From CANJDH01 sp031430015 (GTDB lineage Bacteria; Pseudomonadota; Gammaproteobacteria; Burkholderiales; JAEUOS01), in NCBI GenBank assembly GCA_031430015.1, contig JANPAR010000004.1:1-64000 (forward strand): a DNA stretch of 64,000 nucleotides, read 5' to 3'. The notes below the pieces were generated by a model that saw only the letters and a list, made by a program, of their open reading frames with translations, was not told the DNA's origin and ran no database searches. Within the stretch, counting starts at the first letter, position 1. Each line of letters starts with the position of its first letter. The position numbers and the translations under genes were made by a program. Positions 1-8,163 of this stretch are shown one piece after another.

Positions 1-1
1 C

Positions 2-1162
2 GTGCTGGAAATGCAGCAACGCGCCGGCAACTCGCTGGAATTTATCGAAAGCGTGACGATCGACCTGTTCCCCGACGAGGTCTACGTGTTCACGCCCAAG
101 GGCCGCATCATGTCGTTGCCGCGCGGTGCGACGGCGGTGGATTTTGCCTACACCGTGCACACTGGTGTCGGCGATGCCTGTGTCGGTTGCAAGATCAACA
201 ACGAGCCGATGCCGCTGCGCACCGAGTTGAAAAACGGTGATCTGGTTGAGGTCATTACATCGAGCGGTTCGCAGCCCAATCCCGGCTGGCTCGGCTTTGT
301 GCGCACCGGCAAGGCGCGTGCGCACATTCGACACTACATGAAGACCATGAAGTTCGAAGAGTCGGCGTCGCTCGGCGAGCGCCTGCTCGGTCAGGCGCTG
401 CGCGCAGTCGGGATCAACGACATTGAGCTTGATTCAGCGCGCTGGGACAAACTGCTGCGCGACACGGGCGCCAAATCGCGTAACGACCTGTTCGCCGATA
501 TCGGTCTCGGCAAACGCTTGGCTGCGGTGGTGGCGCGGCGGCTGCAAGCGGGTGCGCCAGGAACGCAGGGCGCTCATGGCGCGCATAGTGGTCATGGCAT
601 GTCTCACGCTGGCGTGTCTGGTGCAGGGCAGGGTGCCAGTGGCGGCGAGAATGCTTTGCTGCCGGGCGGCGCAGAGGGCGCAGGCAACGAGCACCGCCGC
701 GAACTGCGCGCGCCGCCGGTGTTGATTCGAGGGGCTGACGGCATGGCCGTGCAGCTTGCGCATTGTTGCCAGCCGATTCCCGGTGATCCGATCGTTGGTC
801 TCATCAGCAAGGGCCAGGGCCTCGCGATCCACACCCACGATTGCAAGACCATTGCCAAGGCGCGCGGCCGGCAGCACCATGATTGGGTCGATGTCGGATG
901 GGATGCCGATCCCGACCGTCACTTTACGGTGGGCATCCGCATCATCGTTACGAACGGGCGCGGCATTCTGGCCAAGGTGGCTGCCGCGCTGACCTCGGCC
1001 GACACCAACATCACCAACGTGCATACGAGCGATGACGAGAGCGGCAACTATGCCAACATGGAATTTTCGATCCAGGTGGCTGACCGCCAGCACTTGGCCA
1101 AGGTGATGCGCCGGCTGCGGCGTGTGCAGGAGGTGGTGCGCATTCTGCGCGTCCGCCATTGA
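2..1162 (+). CDS. spoT: RelA/SpoT family (p)ppGpp synthetase/hydrolase, C-terminal part
   Basis: This is the C-terminal regulatory half of a long RSH enzyme that makes or breaks the alarmone (p)ppGpp. The frame is open from the window edge, so the catalytic domains lie upstream. Visible parts: a TGS domain at about fragment residues 19-87 (motif DEVYVFTPKG), an alpha-helical segment, a zinc-finger/RIS-like block with HCCQPIPGDPIVG, and a C-terminal ACT domain at about residues 305-384 ending in VVRILRVRH. Residues about 183-232 are a Gly/Ala/His-rich, low-complexity spacer between the helical and RIS parts. I read it as a lineage-specific linker. Whether the enzyme is SpoT-like (bifunctional) or RelA-like cannot be decided without the N-terminus; SpoT is the usual betaproteobacterial form in this type of context. 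Confidence 0.9.
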   Translation: MLEMQQRAGNSLEFIESVTIDLFPDEVYVFTPKGRIMSLPRGATAVDFAYTVHTGVGDACVGCKINNEPMPLRTELKNGDLVEVITSSGSQPNPGWLGFVRTGKARAHIRHYMKTMKFEESASLGERLLGQALRAVGINDIELDSARWDKLLRDTGAKSRNDLFADIGLGKRLAAVVARRLQAGAPGTQGAHGAHSGHGMSHAGVSGAGQGASGGENALLPGGAEGAGNEHRRELRAPPVLIRGADGMAVQLAHCCQPIPGDPIVGLISKGQGLAIHTHDCKTIAKARGRQHHDWVDVGWDADPDRHFTVGIRIIVTNGRGILAKVAAALTSADTNITNVHTSDDESGNYANMEFSIQVADRQHLAKVMRRLRRVQEVVRILRVRH

Positions 1163-1235
1163 GTCGCCGATGCGCACTGCATGGCGCGTGCGCGGCGAGT
1201 GAGCAATCCAGCTATTTATTCCGGGAGAACCCTAC

Positions 1236-2258
1236 GTGTTTGAACCCACCATCGCGGGCAGCCTGCCCAAACCTTTCTGGCTGGCCGAGACCGGCAAGCT
1301 CTGGCCGCAGTGGCAAGCCCAAGGCGAAGATCTCGCCACCGCCAAGCGTGACGCCACCTTGCTGTGGTTGAAGGCGCAGGAAGACGCGGGTGTTGCGACC
1401 GTCACCGAGGGCGAGCAATCGCGCCAGCATTTCGTGCATGGTTTTCTTGAACAGGTCGAAGGCATCGACTTCGAACACAAGGTCAAGATGGGCATTCGCA
1501 ACAACCGTTACGACGCGATGGTGCCGGTCGTCACCGGGCCGCTGCGCCTCAAGGGCCGCGTGCATCAAACCGAAGCACGGTTCGCGCGCGCACATACCAG
1601 GAAGCAGCTGAAGTTCACCCTGCCCGGCCCGATGACCATCATCGACACCATCTCCGATCAGCACTACGGCGACAAGGTCAAGCTCGCGATGGCGTTTGCT
1701 GATTTGCTCAATCAGGAGGCACGTGCACTGCAAGCCGATGGCGTTGACGTGATCCAGATCGACGAGCCGGCCTTTAACGTCTATATGAGCGATGTTACGG
1801 TCTGGGGCATTGATGCCCTGCACCGCGTGATCGACGGCCTCACCTGCAAGACGGGAATCCACATCTGCTACGGCTACGGCATCCAGGCCAATCTTGACTG
1901 GAAAAAAACGCTGGGCGACAACTGGAACCAGTACAAGGACATTTTCCCCGCCCTCGCCGCCAGCCGGATCGATCAGGTCTCGCTCGAATGCGCCAACTCG
2001 CATGTGCCGATGGAGTTGATTGCTTTGCTTCGCGGCAAAGACGTGCTGGTCGGTGTCATCGATGTCGCTTCAGACAAAGTCGAGACACCAGAAGAAGTCG
2101 CCGCGACCATCGAGCGCGCGCTGGCCTTTGTGCCCAAAGACAAACTCTTCCCCTGCACCAACTGCGGCATGGCGCCGATGTCGCGTGAGATTGCGCTGGC
2201 CAAATTGCGCTCGCTCGGGCTGGGTGCGGCGCTGGCGCGGCAGAAGCACGGCAGCTGA
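1236..2258 (+). CDS. mesD: Short core methionine synthase, MetE C-terminal domain type (MesD-like)
   Basis: 340-residue protein corresponding to the catalytic barrel of cobalamin-independent methionine synthase without the N-terminal half of MetE, so it should methylate homocysteine at a zinc site. The expected Zn ligands are visible: H209 and C211 (IHICYGYG), E251 (VSLECANSH), and C307 or C310 (PCTNCGM). The IDEPAF motif is at 175-180. The start (TAGSLPKPFWLAE with P instead of T variants) and overall length match the family that I recall as MesD, a folate-independent core methionine synthase of aerobic bacteria; that assignment is from memory. The GTG start at 1236 has a GGGAGA Shine-Dalgarno sequence upstream. 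MesD is usually reported with a partner, MesX (DUF1852); no such gene lies beside it here. Alternative: another MetE-like core family. Confidence 0.75.
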   Translation: MFEPTIAGSLPKPFWLAETGKLWPQWQAQGEDLATAKRDATLLWLKAQEDAGVATVTEGEQSRQHFVHGFLEQVEGIDFEHKVKMGIRNNRYDAMVPVVTGPLRLKGRVHQTEARFARAHTRKQLKFTLPGPMTIIDTISDQHYGDKVKLAMAFADLLNQEARALQADGVDVIQIDEPAFNVYMSDVTVWGIDALHRVIDGLTCKTGIHICYGYGIQANLDWKKTLGDNWNQYKDIFPALAASRIDQVSLECANSHVPMELIALLRGKDVLVGVIDVASDKVETPEEVAATIERALAFVPKDKLFPCTNCGMAPMSREIALAKLRSLGLGAALARQKHGS

Positions 2259-2351
2259 TTTTTCGCAGCGCAACTTGCCTGAGAGGCGTATGGATCGGGC
2301 GTTTCAGGTCTTCATTGTCTGAGAGCCGCATCCACCATAGGTTGCAGCGGT

Positions 2352-3662
2352 ATGCCCGTTGACGAATTGAATCGATCGAGGCGCATCGCCGTCATCGGCG
2401 CGGGTGTTGCGGGGGCAGCGGTGTGCGCGCGCTTTGCGGCGCGTGGTTGGCAAGTGCATCTCATTGACGCGCACGCGGCCCCGGCACAGGGCGCCTCGGG
2501 CAATCACGCTGCGTCGTTTCATCCGCTGATTGCGCGTGACAACAACCGCATGGTGCGCTTGATCCGTGCGGGGATCAAAACATCTCTCATCCACTGGCGC
2601 GCTCTGGAGCGTGCCGGCTTTGCGTTCCGGTGGGAGCAGTTCGGTGCCTTGCAATTGTCGCGTGCTGGGGCGAAGCAGGATGTGGCGCAGGTGCTGGCAG
2701 GACTGGAACTGGACCCCGCATTTGCGCGTGCGGTGGATCAACGTGAAGCCTCCGCGCTGGCAGGCGTGCAATTGCGCAGTGGCGGCGTGTTGTTCGGACA
2801 GGGCGGTTGGGTGCAGCCGGCGTCGTTGATTGCGGCGCAACTGGCCAGTTGCGGCGCGCGACTCACCACGCACTATGGGCAGCAGGTTGCGCGCGCGTTT
2901 CGGCCCGCAGTGCCCGGCGTGGCCGGCCCTGGCGGCAATACCGGCGCCGGCATCAATGCGTCTGGTGAATGGAAATTGTTTGATGCGGGCGGCGACCTGA
3001 TTGCGCAGGTGCCGGTAGTGGTGCTGGCATCCGGTGCCGATGCATTCTTGCCGCGTTTGTTTGACCAGCACGAGTGGCCCGTTGAGGCTATTGCAGGACA
3101 GGTCAGTGTGGTTAGTGCGGATGGTACCGGTGGTGTCGATGGCCATGCAGATGCGAGCACTACGTGGCCGGCCCCGCAGTTGCCCGTGCATGGCGCAGGC
3201 TACGTATTGCCGTGCATTGACGGGAAGATGGTGACCGGCGCGACCTATGACCGGCACGGCACGCAAACAATCGATGCAGGGCATCGTCATAACTTCGCGC
3301 AGGCAGCGCAGATGTTCGCAGCTCGTTTGCCGCTGCCATTGTCGCCGGAATGCCTGTCTGCGCGAATCTCGATGCGCGCAGTGGCGCGTGACCGGCTGCC
3401 GGTGATTGGTGCGCTTCCAGACGTGAATGCTGTCGAAGCGAAGGCGGTGCTGCGCGCCGGGGCACGCCTGACGCATCTGCCGCGCCTGCCAGGCGTGTAT
3501 GCGGCGACCGCCTATGGCTCGCGCGGCCTGACCTGGGCGGCACTCGGCGCGGAACTGCTGCTGTCGATGGTAGAGGGTACTGCTGGGCCGTTGACGCGAG
3601 AGCTGGCCGATGCGATCGATCCGGGCCGCTTTGCGCTGCGCGCCGTAAGGCGCACTTCGTAA
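2352..3662 (+). CDS. FAD-dependent oxidoreductase resembling the MnmC C-terminal (MnmC2) domain
   Basis: 436-residue DAO-fold flavoprotein. The N-terminus has the dinucleotide motif VIGAGVAGAA at about residues 14-23, then GASGNHAASFHPL, the signature that in MnmC follows the FAD site. The C-terminus has TAYGSRGLTWAALGAELL, also typical of MnmC. In MnmC this domain oxidatively removes the carboxymethyl group from cmnm5s2U at tRNA wobble position 34. The N-terminal methyltransferase domain (MnmC1) found in the usual fused enzyme is absent, and the preceding frame belongs to the methionine synthase. The protein is therefore a stand-alone MnmC2 homologue. It may act in tRNA modification with a separate methylase, or be a related amine oxidase. 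Start ATG at 2352; no strong ribosome binding site is visible. Confidence 0.75.
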   Translation: MPVDELNRSRRIAVIGAGVAGAAVCARFAARGWQVHLIDAHAAPAQGASGNHAASFHPLIARDNNRMVRLIRAGIKTSLIHWRALERAGFAFRWEQFGALQLSRAGAKQDVAQVLAGLELDPAFARAVDQREASALAGVQLRSGGVLFGQGGWVQPASLIAAQLASCGARLTTHYGQQVARAFRPAVPGVAGPGGNTGAGINASGEWKLFDAGGDLIAQVPVVVLASGADAFLPRLFDQHEWPVEAIAGQVSVVSADGTGGVDGHADASTTWPAPQLPVHGAGYVLPCIDGKMVTGATYDRHGTQTIDAGHRHNFAQAAQMFAARLPLPLSPECLSARISMRAVARDRLPVIGALPDVNAVEAKAVLRAGARLTHLPRLPGVYAATAYGSRGLTWAALGAELLLSMVEGTAGPLTRELADAIDPGRFALRAVRRTS

Positions 3663-3744
3663 CGTTTGTACTGCGCGGCGTGTTTAGCGTGCGCTGCGCG
3701 CTCCACCGGTAACGTTCATGCCGCGCATGCCGTGCGCGCTGTGT

Positions 3745-4182
3745 TCAGCCCGCCATCGCGATCAGCACATTGCAGCCGGCGTGATCGATCAGGGTCTTGC
3801 CGACCGAGCCGCGCCACCAGCGCTCGGCCCAACCCTTTGAGCGGCGGTGCCCGACGCAAATCAGGTCAGCGTTGATGGCCTTGGCGCGAGCCACGATTTC
3901 ATCCACCGGTTCGCCATTGGCCAGCGTGCCTTCGGGGTCTACCAAACCGCGTTCGCGCAGGCGCGACAGGCCTTCGTCGAGAATCGCCTGATAGCGCTTC
4001 TTCTCCTGTTCGAAGTCATTCTCCATCACCATGCCTTCGACCACCATCATGCCAGCGTAAAACGGGATCACGGCGAGCAAATGCACTTCGGCCTTGATGA
4101 CGGCGGCAAGGTCGGCGCATTCGCGCAGGGCCTTGCGTCCTTCTTCGGTTCCATCGTAGGCCAGCAAAATTCGCTTGTACAT
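3745..4182 (-). CDS. Universal stress protein, UspA family
   Basis: 145-residue single-domain Usp. It starts MYKRILLAYDGTEEGRKA, with the conserved Asp of the nucleotide site. Near the C-terminus it carries the ATP-binding signature G-H-R-R-x3-G-x8-GS (GHRRSKGWAERWWRGSVG), so it probably belongs to the ATP-binding subfamily. Such proteins are cytoplasmic and help cells survive starvation and stress. The ATG at 4182 is preceded by AAGGAG at good spacing. It is transcribed away from the convergent flavoprotein gene and lies downstream of the DUF349 gene on the same strand, with a TATACT box in the gap suggesting its own promoter. Confidence 0.93.
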   Translation of the reverse strand: MYKRILLAYDGTEEGRKALRECADLAAVIKAEVHLLAVIPFYAGMMVVEGMVMENDFEQEKKRYQAILDEGLSRLRERGLVDPEGTLANGEPVDEIVARAKAINADLICVGHRRSKGWAERWWRGSVGKTLIDHAGCNVLIAMAG

Positions 4183-4251
4183 GGCAGTCTCCTTGAAGAT
4201 GTCGTGTCCGCCGCTCTTGCATTCGGCAACGGTTGCACGGATAGCGCGCTG

Positions 4252-4257
4252 AGTATA
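4252..4257 (-). promoter_or_regulatory. Candidate -10 box for the universal stress protein gene
   Basis: On the minus strand the hexamer TATACT lies about 70 bases before the uspA start codon. No good -35 match is visible at 16-18 bp, so this is a tentative sigma-70 promoter that could need an activator. Confidence 0.35.
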
Positions 4258-4283
4258 CCCGCCTGATTTGGCGTTGTGCGCAC

Positions 4284-6926
4284 TCAGAGTCTGTTGATCA
4301 CGGCGTCGAGACGCGCGCGCGCGGTGCTGCCGGGCAGCGCGATCAGGCCGAGCAGCATCTCGCGCGGCTCGCGCTTGGTGCCACGGTCTTTGAGCGTGGT
4401 CGAAAGCAGCACCATCTGACGCATGCGCCGCGCCGCTTCCTCGCCCGGCTGCGCCGGAATGCCGAGAGCGAGTTCGAGGTCGAGCAGCACATCGGCGCGT
4501 TGCACCTTGGACGTGACGGGTTTGCCTTGCACGGCTGCCATCTTGCGCGCGGTAATGCCGGCGTGTGCTGCGTGCTTGGGGTCGAGCTTGGGGAGCAGGG
4601 CATCGACGCGTGCCGCCAGCTCAGTATCACCAGGCCGCTGCTCGGCTTCGTGCAGCAGGGCGTCTAGATCGAGCAAGGCATCCCACACGCTGCGTTCGTC
4701 CTGGCGCTTGAGGCCGGCGAGATGGGTTTTCACGCTCTGCACGGCATCGTCGAACTTGCGTTCGATGTCGCGCTCCGGGCGCGCCGCAGATTGGGTGCTT
4801 TGCCGCCACACGCCCTGCAATTCGGTCAGCCGCGTTTGCGCTTTGGCGAGATCAGACTCCTGCGTAAGTGCACGCACGTCGGCGATCTGCTGTTGGTGCT
4901 GCGCGCGTGCTGCGCCTTGTTGGACTTTGGCCGCTTCGCGCGCCAGTGAACGCATTTCGAAGACGGTATTGCCGAGCGCGCGGAATTTGTCCCACAGGGT
5001 CTGCTCTTCCTTGCGCGGCAGCATCAGGGGCGAGACGCGCTGGTTCCATTGTTTCTGGCAGTCTTGCGCGATCTTCATCGCGTCGGCCAGTGCCGGCCAG
5101 GGGCGGTCATCCCCAGGCCGCTGCCGGTTCTGAGCGGCGCCGGCATCGGCAGGGCGTTCCGTCTCGGCGCGCACCCGCGCGGCTTCGACCTGCTCGATCA
5201 GCGCACGGCGGCGCGCACGCTCGCGCCCGCGCTCGGCATCGAGCAATTTGTCGATGGATTTAACGGCTGCATCCATGCGCACCTGCAGGGCCTTTTGTTC
5301 CTTGCGCCCGACACCACCCTGGTCGTACCACTGGCGCACCAGCTCGCCGCGTTTGGCGGCCAGTTTGTTCCAGTCCGGGTTCTCGGCGCCCAGCGCGGTG
5401 GCGAGGGCCTCGATCTCGATGACCTTGGCTTCCTTCACCTTGAGATGCTCATCGCGCTCGGCAGCCTTGACCGCGCGATACAACGTGACGGTCTCGTACG
5501 CCTTGTTGGTCAGGGTGTGGAACTCGTCCCACTGCTTGCGTGGCGCGCCGCCGGCTTCGACATCGAGCGCCTTCCACTCGTTTTGCAGGGTCTGCACTTC
5601 CGAGCGCAACATGTCGATGTTGAGCGTGAGTTCGGGCAGTTTGCGCGCGCGCTCCATCAGTGTGGTGCGGCGGGTGCGCGCCATGTCGCGCGAGAACCCT
5701 TCGAGCTTGAGCACCTCGGACTCAACCGCGTGAAAGCGCGCGCGCAGCGCCGGGGCCAGGTGCTCGGCTTCTCCGCGATGCAGCTTGATCGGGCCGGCCG
5801 CTTTGATCGCCGCCTTGGCCTCGCCGGCGGCCAGATGGGCTTCGGTCTCGCTGATGAGTACCAGCAACGCGTCCTGGGCCGCTTTGCTCTCGGCGTGACG
5901 CGCATCGCGCTGGGCGTTGCGCGAGTCTTTGGCTGCTGTGCGGGCGGCGTCCTGGGCATCGCGCTCAGCTGCGCGTTGTGCGGCGTCGGCGCCGCCGGTG
6001 TGAATGTCGTAAGCGTCCTTGGCGCGTACCAGCAGGTCCTGCGGCAGTTGCGCGGCGACGATGTCGGCTTCGAGTGCGCTGCGCGCTTCCGCATCTTGCG
6101 GGTCGAGCGTGTTGATGCGCGCGATCAACTCGCGGCAGGTGAGCTCGGCTGCACCGCGCACGAGGGCGCTTTGCACCAGTTGTTCGAGCGCACTCAAGGC
6201 TTTGGCGGTGCGCTCCACGATGACGCCAGGGACCGCGGACGCATCGAGTGCAGTGAAGCGCTCGGCGAGCGCGGCATGCACCAGCGGGGCGGCGACGGTT
6301 TGCTGCGCCACCAAGGCAAGGCGAGCAGCGTCGGCTTCGCGTTCGATCGCGATCATCTGGCGTTGCGCATCCTGGCCGGCTTCGAGACGTGTGCCGACCT
6401 CCGCACGCAAGGCGGATAGCGCCTCAAGAGCGTTGGTGGGAGCGGCTTCCAGGGAATTTGTCTTGAGGGCATCGGCCTTGAGCGCATCAGCCCTGAGCAA
6501 GTCATAAGACGCGTCGAGTTCGATCAGGCGTGTGAGATCAATCGACGGCTTGTCCATCAGCGCGCTGAAATCCTGCGTGAGCGTGGCGGCGCGCGCGTCG
6601 AGATCGGCCTGACGGGTGAACGCCGCGATATGCTCGCGCGCGAGGCGCGACAGACGCCGGTCTTTGTCGGCCCAGGTGTGGGCGATGGCTTCCCAAGTGT
6701 CGCGCGGAGTAGCTTGGGTGGCGAGCGCTTCGGCGGCGAGTAGACGCAGCGCGGCGCGCTTGCCGGTGAGGGCAATGTCAGTCAGGCGCGCGGTGTCGGC
6801 ACCCTCGATTTCGGCGCGCAGTGCCGCTTCCTTCTCGGCGGGCGTGAGTGCCGGGGCGGCGGATGGAACCGGCACCGGAGCGGAGATGACGGCCTCGTTG
6901 CCCAGCAGTTTGCGCAGGATATTCAT
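4284..6926 (-). CDS. DUF349 domain-containing protein
   Basis: 880-residue, Ala/Arg/Glu/Gln-rich, largely helical protein built of repeated DUF349-type segments. Recurrent W-x3 patterns such as QNEWKALDVEAG, LVRQWYDQGGVGRKEQ, CQKQWNQRVSPLMLPRKEEQTLWDKFRAL and RQSTQSAARPERDIERKFDDA (each a separate repeat) are typical. Function is not established; the repeats suggest a long coiled-coil, rod-like cytoplasmic protein. No signal peptide or membrane segment is visible. It begins MNILRKLLGNEAV. It is the longest gene on the left side and is on the minus strand with uspA downstream. Confidence 0.8.
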   Translation of the reverse strand: MNILRKLLGNEAVISAPVPVPSAAPALTPAEKEAALRAEIEGADTARLTDIALTGKRAALRLLAAEALATQATPRDTWEAIAHTWADKDRRLSRLAREHIAAFTRQADLDARAATLTQDFSALMDKPSIDLTRLIELDASYDLLRADALKADALKTNSLEAAPTNALEALSALRAEVGTRLEAGQDAQRQMIAIEREADAARLALVAQQTVAAPLVHAALAERFTALDASAVPGVIVERTAKALSALEQLVQSALVRGAAELTCRELIARINTLDPQDAEARSALEADIVAAQLPQDLLVRAKDAYDIHTGGADAAQRAAERDAQDAARTAAKDSRNAQRDARHAESKAAQDALLVLISETEAHLAAGEAKAAIKAAGPIKLHRGEAEHLAPALRARFHAVESEVLKLEGFSRDMARTRRTTLMERARKLPELTLNIDMLRSEVQTLQNEWKALDVEAGGAPRKQWDEFHTLTNKAYETVTLYRAVKAAERDEHLKVKEAKVIEIEALATALGAENPDWNKLAAKRGELVRQWYDQGGVGRKEQKALQVRMDAAVKSIDKLLDAERGRERARRRALIEQVEAARVRAETERPADAGAAQNRQRPGDDRPWPALADAMKIAQDCQKQWNQRVSPLMLPRKEEQTLWDKFRALGNTVFEMRSLAREAAKVQQGAARAQHQQQIADVRALTQESDLAKAQTRLTELQGVWRQSTQSAARPERDIERKFDDAVQSVKTHLAGLKRQDERSVWDALLDLDALLHEAEQRPGDTELAARVDALLPKLDPKHAAHAGITARKMAAVQGKPVTSKVQRADVLLDLELALGIPAQPGEEAARRMRQMVLLSTTLKDRGTKREPREMLLGLIALPGSTARARLDAVINRL

Positions 6927-7001
6927 GATCGGCAGATAGGGGGAATTACGGCGCGCGCTTGGGGTGAGAGTTTGATGCCGCGCAAGTGGTCAGCTGGTGC
7001 T

Positions 7002-7574
7002 TCAGGCGCGCTTGTGCTCGGGCTTGACCGTGTAGAGATACATGTTGCGATAGCGCGTGGCGACTTCATAGACGCGGTCTGGTTCCCAGCCGCTGATGGG
7101 GAAGGAATTGGACACCACGCGGCTGCCTACCTTGAGTTCTTTCCAGAACTTGGGGCGCAGGCGCGTGTTCATTTCCGGCAGCAGATAGAGCGCAACCACG
7201 CTGGCCTCGGACATGTCGGCGGTGAACAGATCCTGTTGCACCACTTTGACTTTCTCCGCCATGGTCTCGGCCTTGATGTTGGCCAGCGCGTATTGGTACA
7301 GGTTGGGTTCGATCTCGAAGCCAACGCCGCGCGCGCCGCGTTGCGCCGCCGCGATCACGATGCGTGCATCACCGCAGCCCAGGTCATAGACCACGTCGCC
7401 GGCCTTGACTTGCGCCACTTCAAGCATGCGCGCCACCACGCCAAGCGGGGTGGGTTCGTACACCACGTCGGGGCCTTTGCAGGGGACTGGAGCCTGTGCT
7501 TGAACGGAGGAGTGTGTGGCCAGCGCAGCGCCGGAGAGCGCGATGGCGGTAGGGAGGAAATTGCGGCGGTTCAT
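7002..7574 (-). CDS. SAM-dependent methyltransferase with a twin-arginine signal peptide
   Basis: 190-residue protein. Residues about 55-75 hold the class I SAM motif VVYDLGCGDARIVIAAA, followed by the acidic GVGFEIEP ribose-binding strand and a motif IV-like LYLLPEMNTRLRP. The closest family I recognise is the small lysine methyltransferases related to ATPSCKMT/FAM173 or PrmA-like proteins. The N-terminus is MNRRNFLPTAIALSGAAL, then an alanine-rich stretch ending VQAQA. That is a twin-arginine (RRNFL) export signal with a plausible Ala-x-Ala cleavage site. Export would be odd, because SAM is cytoplasmic. Either the N-terminus is a membrane anchor or the protein has changed role. The upstream gap is 120 bp. 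Confidence 0.8.
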   Translation of the reverse strand: MNRRNFLPTAIALSGAALATHSSVQAQAPVPCKGPDVVYEPTPLGVVARMLEVAQVKAGDVVYDLGCGDARIVIAAAQRGARGVGFEIEPNLYQYALANIKAETMAEKVKVVQQDLFTADMSEASVVALYLLPEMNTRLRPKFWKELKVGSRVVSNSFPISGWEPDRVYEVATRYRNMYLYTVKPEHKRA

Positions 7575-7695
7575 GTTGGATGCAGTATGAATGAAGTGGA
7601 ATCAATTGTACGTCGCGGTTGCGGTCTGATTGCGGATCACACCAGACAAGCGCGAAGGGGCAAGCGCGGGCCGGCGCGTGCCAACTGTCTGCGGT

Positions 7696-8163
7696 TTACA
7701 GCGCGCCTTCGCTCACCAGCCGGCGGATGGTGGTGATTGCGTCGATATCGGCTTCCACATAGGCCTGTTTGACGAATTCGTCGTAGTAGGCATCACGCGG
7801 GGCGGCACCCATTACCGCCTTGACATCGTATTCAAAGCGCACAAAAAATTGCTCCGGAGCGGGTTCTTCAATCGTGACCGCGAGGGTGGCGGCGGGCACC
7901 TCGGTCGACCCCTCGATGTCGTAGCGCACCTGCACGCCATCGACAAAACGCACGCGGTCACGCACCACCAGCTTGCCAAAGGTGAGGACGCGCGTCAATG
8001 TGCAGGCGTCGCGCGAGAGAATCTCGGCGCGGTCGAGATTTTGTACAAACCCGGCAGGCTGCTCTGCTCGACGCTTGAGGCCGCGCCACAACTGGTCGCG
8101 CGTGAGCGGGTCGACCAGCGGATTGAGCGGGTCGTTGATCTGCACCAGATGCTCGAACTTCAT
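7696..8163 (-). CDS. SRPBCC-fold protein, DUF1857/AtaL-like family
   Basis: 155 residues beginning MKFEHLVQINDPLNPLVDPL, which is the usual opening of DUF1857 members (START/Bet v 1-like fold). The family pattern of a central PAGFVQNLDRAEIL segment and a C-terminal long helix ending in TTIRRLVSEGAL is present. These proteins are small cytoplasmic lipid- or aromatic-ligand-binding folds with no settled function. Its ATG overlaps the stop of the upstream dioxygenase gene by 4 bases (8160-8163), so the two are probably translationally coupled and may act on related aromatic compounds; that link is inference. Confidence 0.8.
   Translation of the reverse strand: MKFEHLVQINDPLNPLVDPLTRDQLWRGLKRRAEQPAGFVQNLDRAEILSRDACTLTRVLTFGKLVVRDRVRFVDGVQVRYDIEGSTEVPAATLAVTIEEPAPEQFFVRFEYDVKAVMGAAPRDAYYDEFVKQAYVEADIDAITTIRRLVSEGAL

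Noticed and set aside
2304..3476. A long minus-strand open frame opposite the MnmC2-like gene
   Set aside because: Composition-driven; the plus-strand protein has full FAD motifs.
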